19,631 nt of DNA from Granulosicoccaceae bacterium. GTDB taxonomy: Bacteria; Pseudomonadota; Gammaproteobacteria; Granulosicoccales; Granulosicoccaceae. The first letter of the stretch is position 1, and the number at the start of each line of letters is the position of its first letter. The stretch is from the NCBI GenBank assembly GCA_023301405.1, contig JALZUX010000484.1:1-19631 (forward strand). The letters run 5' to 3'. A program made the translations under genes and the position numbers. The notes beneath the pieces are model-generated. The model saw only the letters and a list, made by a program, of their open reading frames with translations. It was not told the origin of the DNA and made no database searches. This document shows positions 8,495 through 16,195 of this stretch, piece by piece.

Positions 8495-9553
8495 TTAAGC
8501 TGCAACCTTTGCAGCAGCGTTTTCCACTAATTCTAACGCCTGCTTAAGAACATCAACACCAGCGTTTTCCTGCCAGGCGTTTTCACTGATATGGCGTCGC
8601 CATAATCGACCACCGGGCTGCCCCAGATATAAACCCAACATATGGCGTGAAATTTTCCCTAATCGGGTACCACGGGCAAGTTGAGTTTCAATGTAGGGAT
8701 ACATCATCTCAACGAAATCTGATCGTTGCAGGGTAGATTTTTCTTTTCCGTAGTAGAGGTGATCCACCTCACTAAGCAACCAGGGGTTGCGATATGCATC
8801 GCGCCCTAGCATCACACCGTCCAGTCCGGTGCAGCCGGTTTCTGCAGGTTGATTACTAAAATACTTCAACGCTTGCGTGTGATCGTGCAAGCCACCGTTT
8901 AATACAAAGGTGGTGTCGGGCATTTCTGCTTTAATTCTTTGCACGAAGTCATAACGCAACGGAGGCACATCCCGGTTCTCTTTGGGACTGAGACCGTCAA
9001 GCCATGCTTTACGTGCGTGTACAACAAAGGTGTCACAGCCAATTTTTCTGATAGTTTCAATGAAATGAAAAAAAGGTTCATATGAGTCATCACGATCAAT
9101 GCCGACTCTACACTTTACAGTCACTGGAATATCCACGGCGTCCTGCATAGCCGCGATGCACCGAGCCACCAGATCAGGCTCGGCCATCAAGCAGGCACCA
9201 AAGCGACCACTTTGTACCCGATCACTGGGACAACCCACATTTAGATTAATCTGCGCGTAGCCATATTGCTGGCCAACTTTCGCGCATTGCGCTAAGTCAG
9301 CCGGATCACTTCCGCCCAATTGCAACACCACCGGATGCTCGCGAGGATCAAAACCCAGCAAATAGTCCCGATCGCCATGAATAATAGCGTTGCTGGTTAT
9401 CATCTCGCTGTACAGCAACGCGTGCGCACTGAGGCAACGGTGAAAATAACGGCAATACTGGTCTGTAAGCTCCATCATGGGTGCTACCGAGAAAGCATGC
9501 ACTCCGTTCCGGGGCGTCTTTTGACTGTCAACTCCTGCAAACAATATTATCAA
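8495..9553 (-). CDS. dusA: tRNA-dihydrouridine(20/20a) synthase DusA
   Basis: DusA is an FMN enzyme that reduces uridines 20 and 20a in the tRNA D-loop using NADPH. The protein carries SVAPMMELTDQYCRYF (22-37), VVLQLGGSDPADLAQCAK and INLNVGCPSDRVQ with the catalytic Cys108. It also has HARKAWLDGLSPKENR, the DusA hallmark, and LNGGLHDHTQALKYF. The C-terminal tRNA-binding helical domain includes ISRHMLGLYLGQPGGRLWRR. The 352-residue call starts at TTG 9553. Other in-frame candidates are a TTG at codon 4 (better spaced from AAAAGG) and a GTG just before HAFSVAP; the conserved part begins only at residue 21. dusA 5' ends are known integration hotspots for phages and islands, but no integrase or element is present here. 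Confidence 0.95.
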   Translation of the reverse strand: MIILFAGVDSQKTPRNGVHAFSVAPMMELTDQYCRYFHRCLSAHALLYSEMITSNAIIHGDRDYLLGFDPREHPVVLQLGGSDPADLAQCAKVGQQYGYAQINLNVGCPSDRVQSGRFGACLMAEPDLVARCIAAMQDAVDIPVTVKCRVGIDRDDSYEPFFHFIETIRKIGCDTFVVHARKAWLDGLSPKENRDVPPLRYDFVQRIKAEMPDTTFVLNGGLHDHTQALKYFSNQPAETGCTGLDGVMLGRDAYRNPWLLSEVDHLYYGKEKSTLQRSDFVEMMYPYIETQLARGTRLGKISRHMLGLYLGQPGGRLWRRHISENAWQENAGVDVLKQALELVENAAAKVAA

Positions 9554-9570
9554 ACCTTTTCAATAACTTA

Positions 9571-9607
9571 AAAAATAACTATTTTTACAACAATAGGCTA
9601 CCTATTG
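9571..9607. promoter_or_regulatory. Two adjacent perfect dyads in the dusA / DUF937-gene divergent region
   Basis: AAAAATA-AC-TATTTTT (9571-9586) is followed four bases later by CAATAGG-CTA-CCTATTG (9591-9607). Both are perfect inverted repeats in the 276-bp divergent region. They lie 18-54 bases upstream of the dusA start, where an operator or promoter-proximal element would sit. No known regulator motif was recognised. The rest of 9554-9829 holds no convincing gene. Confidence 0.4.
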
Positions 9608-9829
9608 CCGCGAGTGATGGTTATACTTCTGGTTTCATGGTTATGTGACAATACAAGTTACAGCAGTGAAACCACCCCAACATTATACTTCAGAGCAAGC
9701 GGAATATTTAAATCCGCCACTCAAACCCCACCTCTTATGGCGCGTGTCACATGCATTCGTCAATCGTTTTATCAGCGGTAACCATCGCTGGTTTTTCAGT
9801 ATACCTTTCAAGCATAAGGGAATAGAAAT

Positions 9830-11011
9830 ATGTCATTTAATTTAGTTGATCTCGTTAAGGGTCAATTAGGCGGTCCAGCTCTAGGTCAGTTGGGCGCGCT
9901 TCTTGGTGAAGACAACACCAAAACAGAAAGTGCGCTGGGCGCAGCAATCCCTGGTTTATTAAGTGGACTCACCAGCTCTGCCAATGCAGACGGTGGCGCT
10001 TCACTTTTTAACTCAATAAACGATTCAGATGACAGCATTCTGGATAACATCGGCGGAATGCTGACTGGCGACAACAGCAGCAACATGATGAGCCAGGGTT
10101 CAAGCGTCCTTGGGTCTTTGCTCGGCAATGGCGCTATGGGTGGTCTGGCAAGTGCTGTGGCTGGCCTGACAGGCATTGGCGGCAAATCATCTTCAGGTCT
10201 AATGGGCATTCTGGCGCCTATTATCCTGGGTATTATCAAACGTAAGCTTTTTGGTGGTGGTGGCGGTTTCAGCCAAAACGCAGGCGGCTTACTGAGCCTG
10301 TTAAATGATCAAAAATCAAATGTGGATGCCGCCATGCCATCAGGCTTTGCTGACCAGCTTCAAACTTCAGGATTTATGGATCAGATCGGAAGCCTTGGCG
10401 GCGGTGTAGCAAATGCGGCTGACAATGCTGCTGACGCGGCAGGAAACGCAGTCTCCGGTGCCGCCAGTAACGTTGGCAATGCCGCGGACAGTGCGGTTGA
10501 TGGTGTTGGTAATGCGGCCGCATCAGGCGGTGGTTTTTTAAAGAAATTTCTGCCAGTAGCCATTTTAGTTGGCCTTGCACTAGTTGCATGGAACTTCCTA
10601 AAAGGCGATAAAACCGTTGACACCTCGGCGATGACAGACACCGCCAGCAGCACTGTTGATGCGGCCAAAGGGGCAATGCCATCAATAGACATCGATGGCA
10701 CTGATGTTGGTGCCGAGTTTGGCGGTATCTTCAGCAGCGCCACCGACGCCATTACAGGCATTACTGATGTTGATAGCGCTAAAGCGGCTATTCCAGCGCT
10801 TAACGACATCACCGGTAAAGTCGACGGTCTTTCTGGTCTTTGGGACAAGATCCCTGAAGCAGGCAGAGGCCAGCTTGGCGGCATGATCTCTGAAAATGCA
10901 GGCACACTTACTTCTGCGCTTGATAAAGTGCAAGAGATCCCGGGTGTTGGCGGTATCATTGGTCCCGTAGTTGGGCCGTTACTTGAAAAACTGATGGCAT
11001 TCACCCAGTAA
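9830..11011 (+). CDS. DUF937-family protein with one membrane segment
   Basis: The function is unknown. Residues 1-150 match the DUF937 (YidB-like) pattern, starting FNLVDLVKGQLGGPALGQLG and rich in Gly, Leu and Ala, with SILDNIGGML and SSVLGSLLGNGAMGGL. A low-complexity Ala/Gly/Asn/Asp stretch follows (191-235, many NAAD and NAVSGAAS-like units). A single hydrophobic segment, FLPVAILVGLALVAWNFL (240-257), is next. The roughly 135-residue C-terminal domain contains ITDVDSAKAAIPALNDIT and IPGVGGIIGPVVGPLLEKL. There is no signal peptide, so the N-terminal domain is probably cytoplasmic and the C-terminal domain periplasmic, although KK before the segment allows either topology. The ATG follows AAGGGAATAGAAAT, a good ribosome binding site. 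A strong terminator follows, so it is probably a single-gene unit. Confidence 0.85.
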   Translation: MSFNLVDLVKGQLGGPALGQLGALLGEDNTKTESALGAAIPGLLSGLTSSANADGGASLFNSINDSDDSILDNIGGMLTGDNSSNMMSQGSSVLGSLLGNGAMGGLASAVAGLTGIGGKSSSGLMGILAPIILGIIKRKLFGGGGGFSQNAGGLLSLLNDQKSNVDAAMPSGFADQLQTSGFMDQIGSLGGGVANAADNAADAAGNAVSGAASNVGNAADSAVDGVGNAAASGGGFLKKFLPVAILVGLALVAWNFLKGDKTVDTSAMTDTASSTVDAAKGAMPSIDIDGTDVGAEFGGIFSSATDAITGITDVDSAKAAIPALNDITGKVDGLSGLWDKIPEAGRGQLGGMISENAGTLTSALDKVQEIPGVGGIIGPVVGPLLEKLMAFTQ

Positions 11012-11037
11012 GAACTGTTTGACAAAAACGCGTCACA

Positions 11038-11066
11038 CAAAAACGGGGCTTAGGCCCCGTTTTTTT
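11038..11066 (+). terminator. Strong intrinsic terminator
   Basis: AAACGGGGC (11041-11049) pairs with GCCCCGTTT (11054-11062) across a TTAG loop and runs into a tract of seven T (11060-11066). It ends transcription of the DUF937 gene. Five A upstream make it partly symmetrical. Confidence 0.92.
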
Positions 11067-11121
11067 GCCTGAATTTCAGTGAACATCCTCTCGATACTTT
11101 CGCTGACAGCCGAAAATCTCT

Positions 11122-12084
11122 ATGGTGTACCGTCCTTGCAGGAAAACAATTAGCGTGCCCTACTCTCCCTTTCGAAAATTCAGTGTACAACAGTGGGCAA
11201 ACCTCACCGATACCACCACGGTTCCACTGACCGAAGATGAACTGCAAAAATTGCGAGGCATTAACGAGCGCGCCTCAATTACAGAAGTAGAAAACGTCTA
11301 CCTGCCGCTTTCAAGATTACTTAGTTTTTATGTTGAGTCTGTTCAGTCACTCAATAACAAAACATCAGTTTTCCTTAAAGACAACACACCAAAAGTACCC
11401 TTTATCATTGGGGTTGCAGGCAGTGTAGCAGTCGGCAAGAGCACCTCTTCACGAATTTTACAGACCCTGCTGGCACGTTGGCCCGGGCACCCGAGAATAG
11501 ATCTGATCAATACCGACGGTTTTCTGTTGCCTACTGCAGAGCTTGAAAAACGTAAGATCATGCATCGAAAAGGGTTTCCTGAAAGTTACGACCGGCATTC
11601 TCTACTCACTTTTTTATCCGACATCAAAAGTGGTCGCCGCAATGTTGTAGCGCCTGTATATTCACACTTACAATACGATATCATACCAGGTGAATTCACA
11701 ACCATTGATCAGCCAGACGTTCTTATCGTGGAAGGGCTTAACGTACTGCAGGCCAATGCAAGACCTGGCGAGCCAAGAATTTTCGTTTCAGACTTCTTTG
11801 ATTTTTCAGTTTATGTTGATGCCGAAGAAGAAATTATTAAGCAGTGGTATGTATCGCGATTTCTCACTTTTCGCAACAGCGTTTTCAAGCAAAAAAATGC
11901 TTACTTTTCGCACTTTGCCAATTTATCAGAAGATGAAGCAATCGCTACGGCATCGGGCATATGGGACACTATTAATCTGGCCAATTTACGCGAAAATATT
12001 TATCCGACGCGCCAGCGTGCTGATTTGATTTTGCACAAAAACTCTGATCACGCTATCGATGGTGTAGAGCTTAGAAAGCTCTGA
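11122..12084 (+). CDS. coaA: Type I pantothenate kinase CoaA
   Basis: CoaA phosphorylates pantothenate with ATP, the first and feedback-controlled step of coenzyme A synthesis. The product aligns by eye along its whole length with E. coli CoaA. Visible are INERASITEVENVYLPLSRL (47-66), the P-loop in GVAGSVAVGKST (97-108), DLINTDGFLLP, KGFPESYDRH, VAPVYSHLQYDIIPGE, IVEGLNVLQ and FVSDFFDFSVYVDA. The C-terminal part has NLRENIYPTRQRADLIL. The start is uncertain. ATG 11122 gives 320 residues without an obvious ribosome binding site. GTG 11155 gives 309 residues and has AGGA eleven bases upstream. Both leave the conserved PYSPF start intact. No clear terminator follows; a short dyad, AGAGCTTAGAAAGCTCT, straddles the 3' end without a T-run. 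Confidence 0.95.
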   Translation: MVYRPCRKTISVPYSPFRKFSVQQWANLTDTTTVPLTEDELQKLRGINERASITEVENVYLPLSRLLSFYVESVQSLNNKTSVFLKDNTPKVPFIIGVAGSVAVGKSTSSRILQTLLARWPGHPRIDLINTDGFLLPTAELEKRKIMHRKGFPESYDRHSLLTFLSDIKSGRRNVVAPVYSHLQYDIIPGEFTTIDQPDVLIVEGLNVLQANARPGEPRIFVSDFFDFSVYVDAEEEIIKQWYVSRFLTFRNSVFKQKNAYFSHFANLSEDEAIATASGIWDTINLANLRENIYPTRQRADLILHKNSDHAIDGVELRKL

Positions 12085-12811
12085 CCAAAGATAGTAAGCA
12101 ACATACAAGTTTCGCCACTCAGCGGTAAAAATGCAATACAGACCGGCTTGATCGCCAGGTGATTATCCAAGAACCGGGAGCGTGGCGAAGGTGTGAAATT
12201 TTGAGTCAAATATTTTTGATCGTTTGAGGCGAATAGTTGTCCTCTTTAACGAAATCGATCGTAATAGCTGGCCAAAAGACCGTGCCCGCAGTAAGTTCCA
12301 GTTCCCAGACAGTTACATAGATGCATATAGCACCATTGCATTCGCTTGAGATCAGGCAACCTCGAACCCTAACTATAAACAAGCCCCGCCGCAGTCGACA
12401 ATATCATTTGCCTCCCCTTAAACATCTATCCAGACTGACAACTCAGGTATCATCGCTCAGCCGCAACAACAGAATTATCAGCCCTTGCCGGTCAGCTCCC
12501 CTGTTTGTAGTGGCGATAATTCCTACCCGGCTCTGAAGCCGGACTCAAACCTAATACCGCAGCATGGCCAACCAGCGACAGATAGGCAAGGCTTAGCCCG
12601 ACACCTGTGCCGGTGATCAACTTTAAAGCATTGCGCTTTTGTTAATCGATCAAATCACTCTCCTGAAACTCTGTTTTTGCTACCTGCCCAACACACAAAA
12701 ATGGCGTAAGCAGATGAATATTAAGCACTTAACATACACACCAAAACTGAACTGAACGTTGATTCATACAGTTTTCAGTAGATTCTCATCAAGGTTTTTG
12801 TCGTTTTTCCA

Positions 12812-12840
12812 TTGCAGACAGGTTAGTTATTGTATATAAA
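12812..12840 (+). promoter_or_regulatory. Predicted sigma70 promoter of lexA
   Basis: TTGCAG (12812-12817) and TATAAA (12835-12840) are separated by exactly 17 bases. The -35 matches consensus at only three positions but the -10 matches at five. The SOS box overlaps the -10, the expected arrangement for LexA autorepression. Confidence 0.6.
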
Positions 12841-12845
12841 TACAG
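12830..12845. promoter_or_regulatory. LexA-binding SOS box
   Basis: TTGTATATAAATACAG matches the gammaproteobacterial SOS box CTGT-N8-ACAG, with T for C at the first position and the typical alternating AT core. It lies 45 bases upstream of the lexA start and covers the predicted -10. Confidence 0.88.
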
Positions 12846-12889
12846 TGTAGGCGTGTCACCACGCACCAGCACAACATCAGGATTAAAGC

Positions 12890-13591
12890 ATGCCCAATAA
12901 AAAATCGGTGAGTAAGGCAGTACCAAAGGAAAAGCGCTTCCTTACCGACAGACAAGAGCAAATTCTGAAACTTATCTGCCAGGATATTCGCGCATACGGC
13001 ATGCCACCTACACGAGCTGAAATCTCAGAGACACTGGGCTTTAGCTCAGCAAATGCTGCAGAGTCACATTTGCGAGCGCTTGAGCGCAAAGGCATGATAG
13101 AAATACTGGTAGGCTCTTCACGCGGCATTATTATCTTACCAGAGGCCGCAGATTACGTTGAAGATTGCCGCATCCTGACCACAGATAGCGAAGCCGTGCC
13201 CCTGCCCGTTGTCGGCAGAGTCGCCGCCGGCGAGCCTCTGTTAGCCGTCAACAACGTTGAGGATCACTACCTGATTGATCCCCTGCTATTTGACCCACCC
13301 GCTGACTACCTGCTTAGAGTCAAAGGCATGAGCATGTGCAACATTGGCATCATAGACGGTGACCTGCTAGCAGTCCACAGCACCAAAGAAGCAAGCAACA
13401 AGCAAATTGTAGTCGCTCGCATAGACGACGAAGTCACGGTCAAAAGGTTTCATCGCGTCCGTAACAAAGTCACCTTATTTCCTGAAAACGAAGACTTCGA
13501 ACCAATAGTCGTCGATCTTAAAACACAAGACTTCGCCATCGAGGGGATTTATGTCGGTGTATTAAGACATGACCTCAAAAAAGGCAGATAA
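12890..13591 (+). CDS. lexA: LexA, SOS repressor with self-cleaving peptidase domain
   Basis: LexA represses DNA-damage genes until RecA filaments trigger its self-cleavage. The N-terminal winged helix contains [20 protein letters not shown] (37-56) and [13 protein letters not shown]. The cleavage bond is Ala113-Gly114 in [11 protein letters not shown]. The S24 catalytic pair is Ser148 in [20 protein letters not shown] and Lys185 in [12 protein letters not shown]. At 233 residues it exceeds the 202 of E. coli. The extra length is a basic N-terminal tail of about 16 residues and a roughly 11-residue longer hinge (about 87-105). The ATG follows AGGATTAAAGC, a good ribosome binding site, so the extension is probably real. 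The SOS box upstream implies autoregulation. imuAB follow on the same strand, an arrangement also seen with lexA2 copies; whether this is the only LexA cannot be told here. Confidence 0.96.
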   Translation: MPNKKSVSKAVPKEKRFLTDRQEQILKLICQDIRAYGMPPTRAEISETLGFSSANAAESHLRALERKGMIEILVGSSRGIIILPEAADYVEDCRILTTDSEAVPLPVVGRVAAGEPLLAVNNVEDHYLIDPLLFDPPADYLLRVKGMSMCNIGIIDGDLLAVHSTKEASNKQIVVARIDDEVTVKRFHRVRNKVTLFPENEDFEPIVVDLKTQDFAIEGIYVGVLRHDLKKGR

Positions 13592-13608
13592 ACACCAAAA
13601 CCTTTTTT
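13577..13608 (+). terminator. Weak A/T hairpin at the lexA 3' end
   Basis: AAAAAAGG (13577-13584) pairs with CCTTTTTT (13601-13608) around a 16-base loop that includes the lexA stop, followed by two more T. It may attenuate transcription between lexA and imuA. The stem is too weak to be sure. Confidence 0.35.
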
Positions 13609-13916
13609 TTATTAAGTTCACCAATAAACCAGGCCATGCAGGCAACTCCCTATTGCTTCCATGCAAGAGATAATGCAAACAAACAGATGCTTAACAACAA
13701 GCCATAACCCAACAAAAGCAAAACCCTACCCAAAAATCAGCGCCAACCTTTCACCCATTGAAAAACCGGCCGCCTCAAAACAAGAAGCAAATAACGCCAT
13801 GGATGGCAAGCCTTCTATCGCCCGGTCTCACCAGAACAGGGCAACCCACCCACGCCATCAAAAAATAATGTAAAGGAATAAATCACCACAAAAAATATAA
13901 AAAAAAGAAGCCACTC
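13592..13916 (+). other. 325-bp lexA-imuA spacer without a recognised gene or SOS box
   Basis: The spacer is A- and C-rich on this strand. A 70-codon frame (13661-13873) is low-complexity, polar and unlike any family I know, so I do not call it a gene. I searched for CTGT-N8-ACAG and found no match, so imuAB has no obvious SOS operator of its own here. TCCATGCAAGAG and GCCATGCAGG are a short imperfect repeat (about 13634-13668). Confidence 0.55.
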
Positions 13917-14600
13917 ATGACTCTAGAAGCACTCCTTAAACACCCGGCCCTCTGGAAAGGCCGTCGCCAACAAAATAAAAAAGAAACCCTGCCTACCGGT
14001 TACCCGGCACTTGATGCAGCACTCCCCTCTGAAGGGTGGCCACTTGGCGCGCTGACAGAAATCATGGCTGCCCGCGAAGGCATTGGCGAACTCAGCTTGT
14101 TGCTCCCTGCACTCTACGCACTAACAAAACAACAACAGTGGACGGCATTAGTCGCGCCACCGCATATACCTTATGCTCCTGCGCTACTTAATGCAGGCAT
14201 TTCAATTGAACGGATGTTAATTGTCGATTCACATCAGGACGACAAAGATGCTTTCTGGGCAACAGAACAACTACTGCGCAGTGGAGTGTTTTCTGCCGTC
14301 ATTTTGTGGTCAGCAAAAAATGGCGATGACCGACAACAGCGCCGACTGCAATTAGCAGCAGAACAAGGTAGCGCCTGGGCAGTATGTTACCGACCAAGCC
14401 GCGCGGCAAACAATGCATCTCCTGCAGGGCTACGCATCACCCTGCAACACAACAACGGACTACAACTGAACATCATCAAGAATCGTGGGGGACAACTGCG
14501 CAGCATTCACCTTAACGAAGATACAACCACACACAAAAACAACAAAAAAGGCGACAGCATTATTCCCCTATCACCTAAAATCAATTCAATCAGACCATGA
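13917..14600 (+). CDS. imuA: ImuA, translesion synthesis accessory protein (RecA/SulA-like)
   Basis: ImuA is a RecA-fold-related protein induced by DNA damage that works with ImuB and usually ImuC (DnaE2) in error-prone translesion synthesis. The 227-residue product begins in family style: LLKHPALWKGRR (6-17), then LPTGYPALDAALPSEGWPLG and ALTEIMAAREGIGELSLLLP. The later WTALVAPPHIPYAPALLNAG and LLRSGVFSAVILWSA are also typical of ImuA, and ITLQHNNGLQLNIIKNRGG resembles its C-terminal end. The last 30 or so residues are a polar tail of low complexity. The stop overlaps the imuB start (ATGA), which indicates translational coupling. A purine-rich AAAAGAAG lies upstream of the ATG. Confidence 0.88.
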   Translation: MTLEALLKHPALWKGRRQQNKKETLPTGYPALDAALPSEGWPLGALTEIMAAREGIGELSLLLPALYALTKQQQWTALVAPPHIPYAPALLNAGISIERMLIVDSHQDDKDAFWATEQLLRSGVFSAVILWSAKNGDDRQQRRLQLAAEQGSAWAVCYRPSRAANNASPAGLRITLQHNNGLQLNIIKNRGGQLRSIHLNEDTTTHKNNKKGDSIIPLSPKINSIRP

Positions 14601-16195
14601 ACAAAAAACCCCAACCTGACTCAGTAAAGAAAAAACACAACACCAAAAAAAATAAAACTACCCGACCACTAACTCAACCACCAAAAATAGAAAGCAAAAC
14701 CGAGTCAAAGAAAAAAATATCACCAAAATCTCATCAACTCTGGGCAAGCCTTTATTTGCCAGACTTATTACTGGACACCCTGAATTACGACAGTAGCAGC
14801 GATAACCTTAAAGAGAATAATCCCGGTAACGGCAGCAATACTGCAATAGCGATTACCGAGCGTTGCAGTAATCGTCTTCAGGTTCGAAGTTGCAACCAGA
14901 CAGCCCGACAAGCCGGGGTCATTCATGGAATATCATTAAACAGCGCTTATGCATTATTACCCTCACTGTCTGTGATCGAATACAACGCAGAACGCGAAGC
15001 CGTCCTGCTGCGTCAGGTTGGCGAATGGGCGATGCAATTTTCCTCTGTCGTTTGTCTGCATCCGCCTAACCATGTTCTAATCGAAATCGCTGGAAGCAAA
15101 CGCCTGTTTGAAGGCTTCGATAGCCTACTACCCCTGATTCAAAAGAAGCTCAAAAAACTGGGTTATCAAGGTCAGATGGGTATTGCTCCTACTCCGCTAG
15201 CAGCAAACTTACTGGCACGTGCAAACATACGTCGCGGCATCGTGCAAAAAAGCAGGTTGCCGCAAACTATCAGTGAATTGTCGGTCAGCTACCTTGAACT
15301 TCCCGCTGACACCTTAGAGAGTTTAAGGCGCTCTGGCATACGCCAGATAGACGGATTAATTAACGTTTCACCTGCTTCCCTGACACGGCGCTTCGGACCG
15401 TCTTTTGTAAATTACCTAGACCGGTTACTGGGCAATCACCCAGACCCTCGCACACCATTAAGGCTATGTGAGTTCTTCGAACGCAGCCTTGATCTACTAC
15501 TTGAAGTTCAAGACACCAATGCCTTGCAGTTTGCCACACAACGCATGATCAACGAGCTCGCCGCCTTTTTAATTGCAGGAGACAATGGCGTTAATACGTT
15601 CAGCTTAACCTTACGCCACGAGAAACATCCTGACACCGTTTTACAGCTGCACTTCTTACACGCCACCAGTCAGGCAAAGCACCTGCATAGAGTACTGTCA
15701 GAACAACTCTCCCGAACCGATTTACCAGCACCTGTTTGCGGCTTACGACTATTGGCAGATACTTTCAGTGAAATTGATCGCGACGCCTCTGATTTTTTTG
15801 TCAAAAGCCGCCAGCAACAAAAAAGTTTAGGTGAAATTATAGACAAGCTTAGCTCGCGCCTAGGCAAAGAAGCACTCTACATACTTGCCTCTGTCGACGA
15901 TCATCGACCCGAAAAAGCCTGGAAGAAATCCTACCCCGACACCCACGAAGAAACTCTGAAACAATGGCCTGAACGCCCCTTATGGTTACTTGAGCAACCC
16001 AAAGCCGTATCGCCCGACCTATACCGGCGCCTATCCATAGAAAGCAACGCTGAAAGAATTGAAACAGGCTGGTGGGAGACCGAGGACGTGCGGCGTGATT
16101 ATTTTCTTGTCATCGATCAACAAGGCGCACGTTATTGGGCCTACAATAAACGCGGCGACAGCAGTACTTTATTTATACATGGTGTTTTTGCATAA
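14597..16195 (+). CDS. imuB: ImuB, Y-family DNA polymerase-like mutasome hub
   Basis: ImuB resembles Y-family polymerases but is generally inactive; it bridges the beta clamp, ImuA and the polymerase ImuC. Here the palm begins LWASLYLPDLLLD (48-60), where active polymerases have an aspartate-rich FxxxDMDxF motif, so the metal site appears to be missing, as in other ImuB. Later blocks include ELPADTLESLRRSGIRQIDG and ASLTRRFGPSFVNYLDRLLG (helix-hairpin-helix region) and ERPLWLLEQPK. The C-terminal end ERIETGWWETEDVRRDYFLV through TLFIHGVFA is diagnostic. DASDFF may be a degenerate clamp-binding motif. The first 46 residues are an unusual Lys/Thr/Pro-rich tail. The next gene on this strand is not dnaE2 but an unrelated lipoprotein gene, after 426 bases. 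Confidence 0.91.
   Translation: MNKKPQPDSVKKKHNTKKNKTTRPLTQPPKIESKTESKKKISPKSHQLWASLYLPDLLLDTLNYDSSSDNLKENNPGNGSNTAIAITERCSNRLQVRSCNQTARQAGVIHGISLNSAYALLPSLSVIEYNAEREAVLLRQVGEWAMQFSSVVCLHPPNHVLIEIAGSKRLFEGFDSLLPLIQKKLKKLGYQGQMGIAPTPLAANLLARANIRRGIVQKSRLPQTISELSVSYLELPADTLESLRRSGIRQIDGLINVSPASLTRRFGPSFVNYLDRLLGNHPDPRTPLRLCEFFERSLDLLLEVQDTNALQFATQRMINELAAFLIAGDNGVNTFSLTLRHEKHPDTVLQLHFLHATSQAKHLHRVLSEQLSRTDLPAPVCGLRLLADTFSEIDRDASDFFVKSRQQQKSLGEIIDKLSSRLGKEALYILASVDDHRPEKAWKKSYPDTHEETLKQWPERPLWLLEQPKAVSPDLYRRLSIESNAERIETGWWETEDVRRDYFLVIDQQGARYWAYNKRGDSSTLFIHGVFA

Larger units (their letters stand above)
12085..12889. other. 805-bp stretch without a convincing gene; possible gene relic
   Basis: Reading all frames gives no conserved protein. 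Notable contents are a GC-rich hairpin, CCGGCT-CTGA-AGCCGG (12527-12542). There is also a minus-strand 42-codon frame (12620-12492) whose start resembles a signal peptide: KRNALK just upstream, then LITGTGVGLSLAYLSLVGHA. That frame has only a TTG start, a poor ribosome binding site, and stops soon after, so it may be the broken 5' end of a lost exported-protein gene. The lexA promoter and SOS box occupy the right end (from 12812). Confidence 0.5.

Noticed and set aside
8495..9640. Integrative element at dusA
   Set aside because: dusA is a known integration target, but its flanks hold no integrase, excisionase gene or duplicated dusA end. The excisionase-like HTH at 8456 belongs to a metal regulator.
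9645..9845. 66-codon frame upstream of the DUF937 gene
   Set aside because: GTG start, no ribosome binding site, no recognisable family, and it overlaps the well-supported start at 9830.
10381..11040. 219-codon minus-strand frame over the DUF937 gene
   Set aside because: A shadow of the repetitive Ala/Gly coding on the plus strand; the plus frame has DUF937 motifs, a ribosome binding site and a terminator.
12350..12380. tRNA-like T-arm (GGTTCGAGG on the minus strand)
   Set aside because: The bases around it do not pair as a T-stem and no acceptor or anticodon arm can be drawn.
12747..12776. Second SOS box upstream of lexA (CTGA ... ACAG)
   Set aside because: The half-sites are 12 bases apart instead of 8 and the first is not CTGT.
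13661..13873. 70-codon frame in the lexA-imuA spacer
   Set aside because: Low-complexity polar composition that follows the A/C-rich base content; no family resemblance.
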